Origin: Dromaius novaehollandiae
Lineage: Eukaryota; Chordata; Aves; Casuariiformes; Dromaiidae
DNA length: 64,000 nucleotides
Direction: 5' to 3'
Assembly: GCF_036370855.1 (NCBI RefSeq)
Contig: NC_088101.1
Location: forward strand, 37,842,585 to 37,906,584
The notes under the pieces were generated by a model that was not told the origin of the DNA, searched no databases, and was given only the letters and a program-made list of their open reading frames with translations. How positions within the stretch are numbered: position 1 is the first letter of the stretch; each line of letters opens with the position of its first letter. Below, piece by piece: positions 54,272 to 64,000 of the stretch. The translations under genes were made by a program, and so were the position numbers.

Positions 54272-56759
54272 GGAAATACTAACTTTGTTTTTTTTCTCGA
54301 CTACCATGAGTGAGATTTGAGCAATATTGAACAACTGACTTCTGTACTCCTACACTATGTTCTAAAGTGTTCCTCATATCATGTAAGTGGTGAGAACAAT
54401 CGTTCCTAGTTCAGGAAATATACTGTAGTTTGTGCGGGAGGTTGTTCATTGCCTTATGCAATATTGCTCAACTTATGCAAGAAACTGTGTTATCTTATCT
54501 CTGTTGAGAACACTTTATGTCAAAAATGCAAAGTTCTTAGTAATGCAGCTGTAACAGTTAGGTTATATATTAAAAAAAAAAAGTTATGCAGGCTAGTAAT
54601 TTCATTCTCAAATTTTACATGTTAGTTAGGGATCAAAATAGCTTGATTATCTTCAAAACCAAGACAGTAAATTTAAGCTGATTCTTGTGTCAAAGCACCA
54701 TAGGTATCCATTAGTATCAGTAATCTAAAAAAGATTCTTATTTTATATTTTTATTTTGTGTTATATATTGTAAGGCTTCCTTTTGCTTGAAAATAGAATG
54801 AAATATGAAAAATGCATTAGAAGACTAATCAAACAGCTACGCTGAGATGTTTTGGTTCCTCCTTATAAGATACATTGGTATAGCTGTGTGAGATTGCAAG
54901 GTGTTTCTTTTATACCACGTGCTCCTCATGGGTATATGGTGCCTGCTATTGACTGTCCTAAGTTGCTTTTGTTTGTTTGGTTTTATTTTTTGTTTTGATC
55001 ATTTAGTGATCTTTAATTTGAGAACCAATTCCCACTGATGTCTGAACTGGAAACTCATTTTGGAAGAGTGTACGGAAATCCCAAGGCAGTGAGGCTTTCA
55101 CATGCTTGGGTGCCAGTAATTTTAAGGGTGAAGGGTTTTTTGTTTGTATTGTTTTGTTTTGTGATGAGAGTTAGCAAGTTTGATTGTCTGTGTACATTTA
55201 TTCTACATACATAGTAATATCCTGCAAATGATTCATTAGACTCATTTAAAATTCATAGAAGGATTAAGGGTTTTCTTTGCACATAGAGTTCAGTATTGTA
55301 GAATTATCCAGACTAGAGATGAGTAAGGTTCCGCTTTTGGGGACCATACTTCATAGTTGAATATGTAAATAAATATTTTCTGCCAAGCTCTGTTACAGGT
55401 TATTGATGGCAGGAGCAACCCCTTTATTCCCCTACCCAGGCAAACAAACCAGACTGATCAGAGAAGCTGGCAGGTGAAAGGTGCCTGCTGGAGCAGCAGG
55501 GACTTCCCGAGCAACCACCTAATGTGAGCAACAGTAGGAGCAGAGTAAGGGATGTGAGAGGCTTACGATTTACTTTCACAGTTCGTGTATCCCAGTGCTG
55601 TCTGCTGTTTTTATTCATTACAAGAATCCCATATTTGGTATAAGTATCTTTGAATATTCTTTGGTCTATATCCATGGCTTTGGTCTGACCTAATTAGAGG
55701 CTTCAGTTTCACTGTAGTTTAGCCTGATCCTGCTTGTACGAAAGCTAGCAGAAAAATTTTCTTTTGACACATAAATATTGTGATGGTTTATACTTAAAAA
55801 ATCACATTTGACAGTTTTGGAAAAATGTGTAGTAAAACTTTTTTCTTATATTTGGGCATCTAGTTTAGCTATCCATTGCTATGCTGTCCAGTGCTGCTTC
55901 TGGAAATTATATATGACATAAGAAGTACAGCTGTGCTCCGTGCCATAGTTGCTGCCAGCTGTATCTCTGACAAAATTTCTTTCGCTTTGAATTCTGTTCC
56001 GCTTGAGAAATAAATCTGTACTATTTAAGGTCTTTCTCCGCCTACTGCAAGAATTTTGCTTGATTTTCATGACTCGTGTGAACAGGTAAAAATGGCGAAA
56101 ATGTAACTCGTCTTCTGAGCCTTTCATGGTCTTACGGATGACAAAATATTTGGTATCTGTATCACAGAGCACTCTAATTATAAGTGTTCAGGAGTGTGGA
56201 GTGCGTGTTTGGACATGTTCTGTTGTCAAGAGATCACAGTATATTTTAAGTTTTCTTATGAGTTTTTGTCTACACATGCAAATATTCAGACAGGCAGTAA
56301 TTCCTTACAAGTGACAATGTTTTGAGATGCCTGCCACTGGGAAGAGAGAAAACATGCATTTTGAATGACACTATTTCTTTTCTTTCTTTTTTTTCAACAA
56401 AGGTTTTCATGTTTAAAATTGACATTTTTGCAGACTTGCTATACAGCATCATAAAATATTTCAAACCGTCCCTTGAACAGTATATGTTTTTAAAGATGAT
56501 AAAAACACTTGCTCCATTCATTAGGGAGGTGGCTACCAGCTCCCCTTGCGTTTTGGCTGCCTAACACTTCCCATTATGGAGTTTTCTTCAGACTTCTTTT
56601 TAACACTCCCATTGTTTGTAACAGATGGCTGGAGCTAAGTAGGCAAGCAGCTCTGTCTAGAAAAAGACATTGCATGAAATTCTGTTCAGGCTTCAGTTAG
56701 GTATAAACTGGGGGAAATGGCTATTTTCCTCCCCTGCTTGCTGCTATCGAGAAAAAAAA

Positions 56760-56960
56760 CTTGCTGAACCTAATTTTGGGCTGTGAACACTCTGAGATTA
56801 TGTTCACGCTGCGGCAGCAGATGTGGCATGTAAAATACCTGCAGGCTGGCGCATTTATTATGACCTTCGCAGCTGAGGATGAGCTGGGCTCCCCATGAGA
56901 CTTTCTCAGCCACACTGAGTGTCAGTCACACGTGTGCTCTCTGGGGCAAGAGACTGCTGC
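56760..56960. other. Candidate conserved non-coding element
   Basis: A complex, balanced-composition patch (TTCACGCTGCGGCAGCAGAT, CAGGCTGGCGCATTTATTAT, GAGCTGGGCTCC) lies in otherwise low-complexity intron. It looks like enhancer-type sequence, but conservation cannot be assessed here. Confidence 0.25.
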
Positions 56961-57214
56961 TGCCAAACAGTTCGGTCAGTCCTGGTGCTTGGCAGGGGGG
57001 AATCGGTGTGCTCTGTTAGTGGTTCAAGTTCTCCTGCTGTGTTAATGTCATAACTTTATCTGAACACCATGAGTGAATTCTGATGACATAAGAAATCTGT
57101 TAGTTATTTGGATTTTGAAAAGTCAAGTGCTCTGAATGCAGAGAATACGTACTTTAAGACAATTTGTGAGAGGTTAATTCTGCACTGTCCATAGAGATGT
57201 TGATTGGGTGGGGT

Positions 57215-57226
57215 CCCCCCCCCCCC
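57215..57226. repeat. C12 homopolymer
   Basis: Twelve C on the sense strand of ARHGAP10 intron 1. A further C-rich stretch with G interruptions lies at about 57462-57478. Confidence 0.93.
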
Positions 57227-57577
57227 AACAGAAATCTCATGCAAGTTAGTGAATATAATGGTAAAATTGAGCTTCTGCCTAACAGTGAGCTGGTCTTCTC
57301 TTTTTCAATCAAAGTAACGTTTCAAGAAAATACTATTTTCTGTTTTGTAAGTGTTGTAGAGCCTGGGAAGGAAAGTTACACCTCAGAATTAAAACTTTTA
57401 GAATGCTGATTTTGGATAAGTATCTGTACAATAAACATATTTTTTTCCTACAATTCCTTACCGCCCCCCCGCCCCCCGGCGAGTTTCTCAGTTGAGGAGG
57501 ATGTTCTCAGTTACCTAGCAGTATTTTTCATCCTTAAAGCAGTATGGTGTTCTGATTTACTTACTACTGAACACCCT

Positions 57578-57600
57578 TGCAAATCGTTTGCAAATCGTCC
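57578..57600. repeat. Short tandem repeat of TTGCAAATCGT
   Basis: TTGCAAATCGT occurs twice in direct succession. Each copy contains a reverse octamer-like TGCAAAT. Confidence 0.85.
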
Positions 57601-59394
57601 TTAAGATGTCATTAACTTCAGTGGGGATATAAATGGTTTGTGAAACAAGAATGTAGTCATCCTACAGGATGAATATGAGTAAAGAAACCACAAATAAATT
57701 CAGAAGGGCCTTCAAATCTGTGGAGTTTGACAAGACTTTGAATGGAGGCATACAGCATACTTAAGTTTCTGTTCCAGTCAGAGTTGTCTTATAAAAGACT
57801 AAGTGGGTTTTCAATTGCTGCTAGAAAATTCACAAATAAAACTCTAATCTCACCTCTTGAAATCATACAGTTTTAAATTAATCCTAATAAATCTTGGTCT
57901 CTAAAAGTGAATATTTTCACCTCATGTTTTCTGATTTAGTCACTCTTGGAAGACAATTACTAGATCAGTGCTATTTACAGAGCTGAGATACATAGAAAGT
58001 TTTACCAGTGAAAGCTTTGCTGGCGTGCAGATTCTGGCACGACCATTTTGGTACTATGTATTCACACTTACTGGTGCAGTGTTCTCTGTTGGGAACAGAT
58101 TATATGTGCAACATGGGTGTCTGTCTTGCTACCATTTAGTGGAGTAAAACACAGGGAAACTTTTGCAGCAAATCCTGAAGCACTAGTGAATGTGGTAGGA
58201 CATTCTCATAGTTTTCTCTATTGCAAATTCATTTTTCTTAGTCCTTATTTCCTGAGTTATTTCTTTGTTTGGTCTGTTTCATTGCCAGAGATATGGCGGT
58301 TGTAAGGATCAGGAAGGAGGTTATGATCCCTTTGAAGACAAACTTTCCTTTGTGGCACTCTGCAGTTACTTCCACCATAGTTACTTTTCCTTTCAGCAAA
58401 AAGTCTTTAGGACACAGGTCTTATGTCAGGGTGCTTGCAGGAGTGTTCCCTCGCCCATGAAGGCTGTGAGTTTATTGGCAGGATCATAGTGCCAGGGGTG
58501 CAGCAGCTCTTCTTCTTTGATGCATCATAAAGGACTTAAGCTGAGTTCCTGAAGAGCAGAACTGAAAAGATTTAATCGCCATCTGAGCTGGCAGAGTAGC
58601 GCACTTTTTTTTGTGAGAGCAGTTGGAGATGCCCTAGGAGAGTCTTATCTCCACCAAGAGACCGATGTGTGCCGTGCACAACATCTGTGACGCAAAGAAG
58701 GACGTGCCTTTGACAGGGTGGAGTAGGACTGGCTTTCAGATTTCAAAGAGCCTGATAAAAAAGCAAGTAACTAGAGCACCAAAAGGTGTGGTGCAGCTGA
58801 GGGAGAGTAAGAGTATGATTTGGCATTTTGCCCTTGCCCGCACAGATGTTACTTTGTGATATTGCATATACAGTAATTAACAAGTTAATTGGTTACTTCT
58901 TGTTGTGGGGGAATTGTGGAGTTTATACCCTTGTACTTGCAAATGTAGAAAGAAGAGAAATGAGTTAAGTCTGTTTTCACTCTTAAAAGTTGGAAAGCGA
59001 AACAAGGTAGATAGGAGACTGTGTTTTACATATTTATGCTGTAAATTTTATTTGGGAGAAAACAATAGTTTGAGACTATCTAGTCTGAAACGTTTTCATA
59101 TTTGAAAATAGGAATATACTTTGCTAATATCCTGCTGTACAGCAGCAGAGATTTTACAGGCTTTGTTAACTAGTCCGTTTTGATTAATGTGGAGAATGAT
59201 GTTGCTTATGCTAGAATATAGGATCATACATTTGAAAGAAGGACAATCATAACATATGATAAAAGTAACCTGCTACACAGAAGTCTTGCAAAAATCAGGT
59301 GGTTGTCTTTCAAAAGAAGTGGGGAGAAGGTTAGAATGTGTCTGTCATGCCATTTGGATGTGGCTAGTTCAGGTATCAGAAGCTGCATTCAGTT

Positions 59395-59465
59395 AGTGAA
59401 ATCACCTGCCCAAGCAAAATAGCCCACTTTTACTTGCAGCACCCCAATTCCTGACCCCAAGATGC
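59395..59465 (-). mobile_element. Weak MIR-like relic
   Basis: GTGAAATCACCTGCCCAAGC, followed some 40 bases later by CCAATTCCTGACCCC, is reminiscent of the antisense MIR order. Very diverged, low confidence. Confidence 0.22.
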
Positions 59466-61110
59466 AATAAAATTGGTCATAGGAACTATCAAATACTGTG
59501 CAAGAAACATCTAAGACCAGTCACCTCCTAACAGAGGCACTGTTCTGAGGAACAGGATTTATTTCTGTATTTTTTCCAGTATTCAGTTTTCTTTGTTTTT
59601 CTTATTCTGGACAACAACAACTTTTTTCTTTCTTTTTTTGGCTTCTAGCCTTTCACTTCCTGTTGCTATGAGTTGGGAAAATCATGACATGTTTGGATAT
59701 TTAGTGTAGCAGAGGAAAAATTTCTGTTCCTGTGACTGACTAGTTAAAATGAAAAATTCCATTACGGATTAAGATGCCTAGAGTTGTTATTCACTTCTTG
59801 TATTTGCATACAGATTACCTTAAGGTTATTAACTTTGTTTCCACTCTGCTGTTTTCTTTTTCAGTTTGCTGAAATGGAAAGCTTTTTTCTTTTTCTTTTT
59901 TGTAACCAAAAAGCCCTCCATGTTAATATTTGAAAGATTGTTTTCCGAAAATACTGACACTTGGTTTTGCTGGCAGTTCCTCTGTTATGTTTTGAAGAAT
60001 TAAGTCTCTTATTTGCATGTGTGTGTGTCTGCAAACTTGATCTAGAGTAATTTCATTATACACCAAATATTTGACGGGTTTTTAGTAAATGATAAACACA
60101 TTTTAACTGAGGTATAGTTGGCTGATATAATTACTCTTTGTAAGAAGTGACAGAATGTGGCAGAGTAAAAATAAAGATAAAAATCCTCAAAAATAACAGT
60201 GACTACAAGACAACATACTGAAGAGTTGCTTTTTGTGTTAGTGCTGTTCCTCCTGTGTGTTAGATGAAGTAGAGGTTCTTCAGGGGGCTAGCGGGAAGTT
60301 TACAGGACAAGATCAAATAAATTAGCTTGCTATTCCTGGCAAAAGGCATTGTTTTATTATTATCTGTACCTCTGTTTACGTTGTAGATGTGCTAGTTAGG
60401 ATTACATGGTGAAGTCAAAGGAGACTGCGAAAGGAGACAAGTGGGACATGAAAAATGGAGGAGTTCGTGTAATTCCAGTGGGATTGCCAAGGGGGGTTCG
60501 TGATAACAGGGGAAGCTGTCGGCTGAAAAAAGTGCTTAAAGTGCTTAATTGATTTGTGCTAGCGGATTTGTCTCAGCCCTGAGCATACAGCCACAGAGGG
60601 TCAGTCCCAGTGCAGTGGTGACTGTCTGGGGGACTGGCTGGACGGGTGTCTCTGCCATGGGCATGGTAGCAGAATGCTGTATTGCTACTCGATTTAAACT
60701 GAAACAAAGTAGTGGTGTGGTTTTTGTTACTTGTTTTAAAGGCAAAGGATGGTCAAAATATGCTGACCTGTATTACACTGCAGAAGAAGCTGTGAGTTAC
60801 TTGGCAAGTCAGTAGCCAATTGTTTTTTAATCCTCACACCTGAATTCACTAAACTTTCAGAAACTCCTGAATTGCAATGGGTAACATATTTTTAAAATGA
60901 GACTTTAGGAACTTTTTGGCTCTTGAACTTCCATTCCGTCATTTGGAGGGGAATAAATAGGGCATATTTTAGCTTTATTGTCATTTTCTTCTATTTCAAT
61001 GACTCTTTCAAAATACATATCAGATAAAATTAATAGTACAAAGTTTATTTAATTTTGGAGAGTTGGAACATGTTACAGCTCTTAAGAACCTGCTGCACAG
61101 CTTCCATCTG

Positions 61111-61175
61111 CTAAGTTGATAAGTAAATCCTGTTTATCCATATTACTAAGTCAATAACTAAATCCTGTTCATACA
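61111..61175. repeat. Imperfect ~35-bp tandem duplication
   Basis: CTAAGTTGATAAGTAAATCC and TGTT, then about 34 bases later CTAAGTCAATAACTAAATCC and TGTT: two diverged copies side by side. Confidence 0.8.
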
Positions 61176-64000
61176 CTCATTGTGGATTACATTAGATTCA
61201 TTGTCCACCTTGTTGAAGGGGACACAGAGAAGAAAGACAGAGTTGCTTTTGTAAGCACTGAGATGATGCATTTGTCTTGTACAGAATATGGTAGAAGTAC
61301 CTATTGCACCTCTTGGACAAAGTATTTGGGAGTGCTCCATTCCATCTAAAAGACAGACTTAGTAGTTAAATTTAAGTATTTGTTAACCTTTTAGCTTTTG
61401 AGGAGAATGTTATCGAAGGAGACCAGAGCAATTTTAACCCACATTAAATAAAGCCTCTGTAAATTTGTCATTTCCAGAACATGCCTTCTAGTTTCAATAA
61501 GATTTGTTGTTAGAGAGGAGAAATGGAAAGGCAATTCCAGTTCTTTTCAAAGAATTGTCTTAATACCGTAAATCTGAAGCTTGATGTAGAAATCTGTGCT
61601 TTCTAGAGAAGAATATTAACACTAATTAAAAGGGGCTGTTGTAATCAATTTTAGATAATTCTACTGTCATGTAAAAGAGATTTAGGATAGTTCTAGGAAA
61701 GAATATTGCCTTGCTTCATGCAGCAGCTTGGGTGGTTAACACTGAAGTTAATACTGACCTTAGAGTAAAGGGAGTGATTGGAGTCTGGTGCTGTTAAGTG
61801 AGGATTGGCCACTGCCTAGCAACTAATGTCACATTCACTGGCTCAGTTCAGATAAGACACAAAAATATTTTCCACCAAATCCAAATGGAAAAGTATAAAC
61901 GTATTTGTGCAGGGCCCGTGCAGTGTAATTGGCGCAGGATGTTTGGTGTAGAGCTGACACAGGTGCCTGTTACAGACGTGTCGCAAAACTGAGTCTGGGA
62001 GCTGGAAGCCTTTTCTATTTGTTCTGGTCTTTTGTTTGTTTGTTTTTGTGGTTTTTTTCAGCAGTTAGATCCAGACATGAAAAGAATACAATGTTCTGAT
62101 ACAAACACTAACAAAGAGAGAAAATTGAAAGCCCTTGAGTCCGTTTTCCCTCCCTCCCTTCCCTCTTTGGAAGTGTATCTTCTTTCTTTCTCTTCAGTCT
62201 TTTCATATCAGAACATTGAGCAGATACTTGGTTTCTTTTATTGTTTTAAGAATGTGAGTCTTTGAAATGACTCTGCAATATGAGTTTGCAAGGATGAGAT
62301 TTTATTCAAGGTGAGTCTTAGGTTGATATTTTAACGTTTGTTCTTGAATGCCCTGTTCTGTCCCCTCAGATAGTAGTGGCAGCTTTCAAGAAGCAACAAC
62401 CCTATTACCAATTCCCTTATCTTTCTATTTGGTGTGAAAGTGTTTGAATGAGGAAGTTACAGGGAACAAAATAATTGCTTTCTGGCTTCCCAAATTCTCA
62501 CCATCTTTTTCAGTTGAATACAGCACTATCCTTTGAGTGAAGTACTGCTAAACAGAGAAATGGCTGTGCTATTTGATCTATATTGTATTCATGTATTGTG
62601 TTATTGCACGTAGCTGGAATCTGTGTATGTTCATGGTTCTGTTGTATAGCACGTAGTGGTCTTGCAAGCTCTGATGCTGATATGGAATCATCAGCGCTGA
62701 GATGTATCTATGGGTATCAGTTCAATATTTTTGCTGCAGTAAAGTTCTAACACAGAACGGAAGAGAACTAAGTTACATCTATGAAACATAACTTTTGATT
62801 CAAATGCCATGTGTCTTTGCTTAATAACGCATTGGTAAGAGAGCGTGCTACTTATGATGGTGTCAGCATGTAGGGTTTTTTATAGAGTTTTATAAATACT
62901 TATAATTATGTGAAAATCTATGCATATACTGTAGGATTTGTGGAACTTGCAAGGATAAAAAGCCTGGAACGGTTTCTTGCTGTTTGCCCCACAGCAGAAG
63001 GTTTGCCTGCAGACAGTCTCAGGTGTTGTCTCTTTGGCCATGGCTTGTCAAACAAAAGAAAATACACCACAAAATTATGTTACCTTTTTGAGTCTAGCTG
63101 TCATCTTCCTCATCTCTTTCTCTTTCTTTCTTTTTCTGTAGCTGCTCGAGTTCAGTAATCTTGCTTTGCCCTTTTGAGAAAGATTTCCTCCATCTCTATT
63201 TGGTACTCACTTTTGTCTCTTTTAGTTTACAAAGAGACAGACCAGAGCTTTTTCCATGCTTGAGCATAGCTAGGCACCAGTGGTGGTCTTCAGCAAGGTG
63301 CCAGTTTTATGTTAGACTGGTGCTACTTTGGCATCAGGAATGAAACAGAGTATCAACTTAAATAGAAATTTAGGCAAAATGCTGCATGATAAATAAAATA
63401 TCTGAGGATGAATATTGTGGTTAAAATCTGCCAAGTAAGCAAGATTAAAAGTGTCTTTATTTTGGCAACACTTAGGGCTTTAATTGCAGCAGTCTGTTGA
63501 ACCAAATGACCAAGTTGTTCTTCCTCTGGTCAGAAGGCTTTTTGATGGTCAGCCTTTTCTTGGAAATGCTAACACATTTTATAATCAGGTGGTTTGTTTC
63601 TTTCCCAGTTACATCTTGTAACATGTGATTGTTGTTTCTTTGCTCCAATCACTTTTCTCTGTTGAAACTGCTGAGTTCTTAAAATCAGTCAGGAAGTCTC
63701 TTCATTTTTCAATATTTTTTCTTCTAGGTGTTGGTTCAGGAGCCAGGTACCTGTGGCTTCCTCTGACCCATCAGGTCATTTTTCTGCCTCCCAAAAAAGC
63801 TTCTGGAAATGCTTTCCAAAATTTTGTCTGGAACATTTCTTAAAGGTCACAGAGTTGGTTTGAGGAAAGGCATTGCCAGTAGTTACTGCTTGTGACTGCT
63901 TACCTAACCCTTCCATCAGTAATTTACAATCCCCTAGCAGACTCAGTAAAAAGAAATGCATGTGGCTTTCTGATCCTGTGAGAAGCTGAGTGCTTTGATT

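Larger units (their letters stand above)
24528..64000 (+). other. ARHGAP10: ARHGAP10 intron 1 (5' 39 kb)
   Basis: No continuation of the BAR domain was found by eye, so this whole stretch is taken as intron 1, consistent with the very long first intron of the human gene. It is T-rich on the plus strand. Identified contents are listed separately: homopolymers, MIR-like relics, and higher-GC blocks at about 28100-28760, 38640-39260, 45050-45340, 52905-53340, 56760-56960 and 60400-60720. Between these I see only unremarkable AT-rich sequence with no convincing RNA gene or exon. A short second exon could have been missed. Confidence 0.75.

Noticed and set aside
57018-57050. GTGGTTCAAGTTCTCC resembling a tRNA T-arm (B box)
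   Set aside because: No A box, no acceptor-stem pairing and no cloverleaf could be drawn around it.
63115-63170. Pyrimidine tract and CTGTAG resembling the acceptor of ARHGAP10 exon 2
   Set aside because: In the required phase it meets a stop codon after five codons.

Overview
This window is vertebrate nuclear DNA, most likely from a bird. Nine exons of an animal arginine methyltransferase gene fit into about 17 kb, the intergenic gap is only about 6-7 kb, and interspersed repeats are sparse. Both genes share near-identical peptide blocks with their human counterparts. The species cannot be named from what is visible, and a non-avian reptile is not strictly excluded.

Positions 1-17760 hold the 5' part of PRMT9 (protein arginine methyltransferase 9) on the minus strand. 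Nine coding exons join into one open frame of 679 complete codons plus two bases of the next. This covers the N-terminal TPR region, the active methyltransferase domain and the start of the degenerate second domain. The remaining C-terminal exons, about 165 codons by comparison with the human protein, lie to the left of the window. The promoter is a CpG island at about 17280-17960 with NRF1-like, ETS-like and YY1-like motifs. The start codon lies about 0.5 kb inside, in an exon of ordinary base composition, so an untranslated first exon is inferred.

Positions 18000-23700 are intergenic, and no protein-coding gene was recognised there. A second CpG island (about 23870-24960) contains the first coding exon of ARHGAP10 (GRAF2, a BAR-PH-RhoGAP-SH3 protein) on the plus strand, 24374-24527. 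Everything from 24528 to 64000 appears to be ARHGAP10 intron 1; no second exon was recognised by eye. It holds homopolymer tracts, a few likely ancient MIR-like SINE relics, and several blocks richer in GC or CpG that could be old repeats or regulatory elements.

The two genes are head to head, as in the human PRMT9-ARHGAP10 neighbourhood. Their products work in unrelated processes (arginine methylation of a splicing factor; Rho GTPase control at membranes). I see no bacterial-type system, CRISPR array, virus, intact transposon or tRNA. The most informative structural signals are the flip in A/T strand composition across the divergent promoters, a perfect 28-bp tandem duplication, a 31-bp palindrome, the unusually many long G/C homopolymers, and the open frames lying upstream of both start codons.
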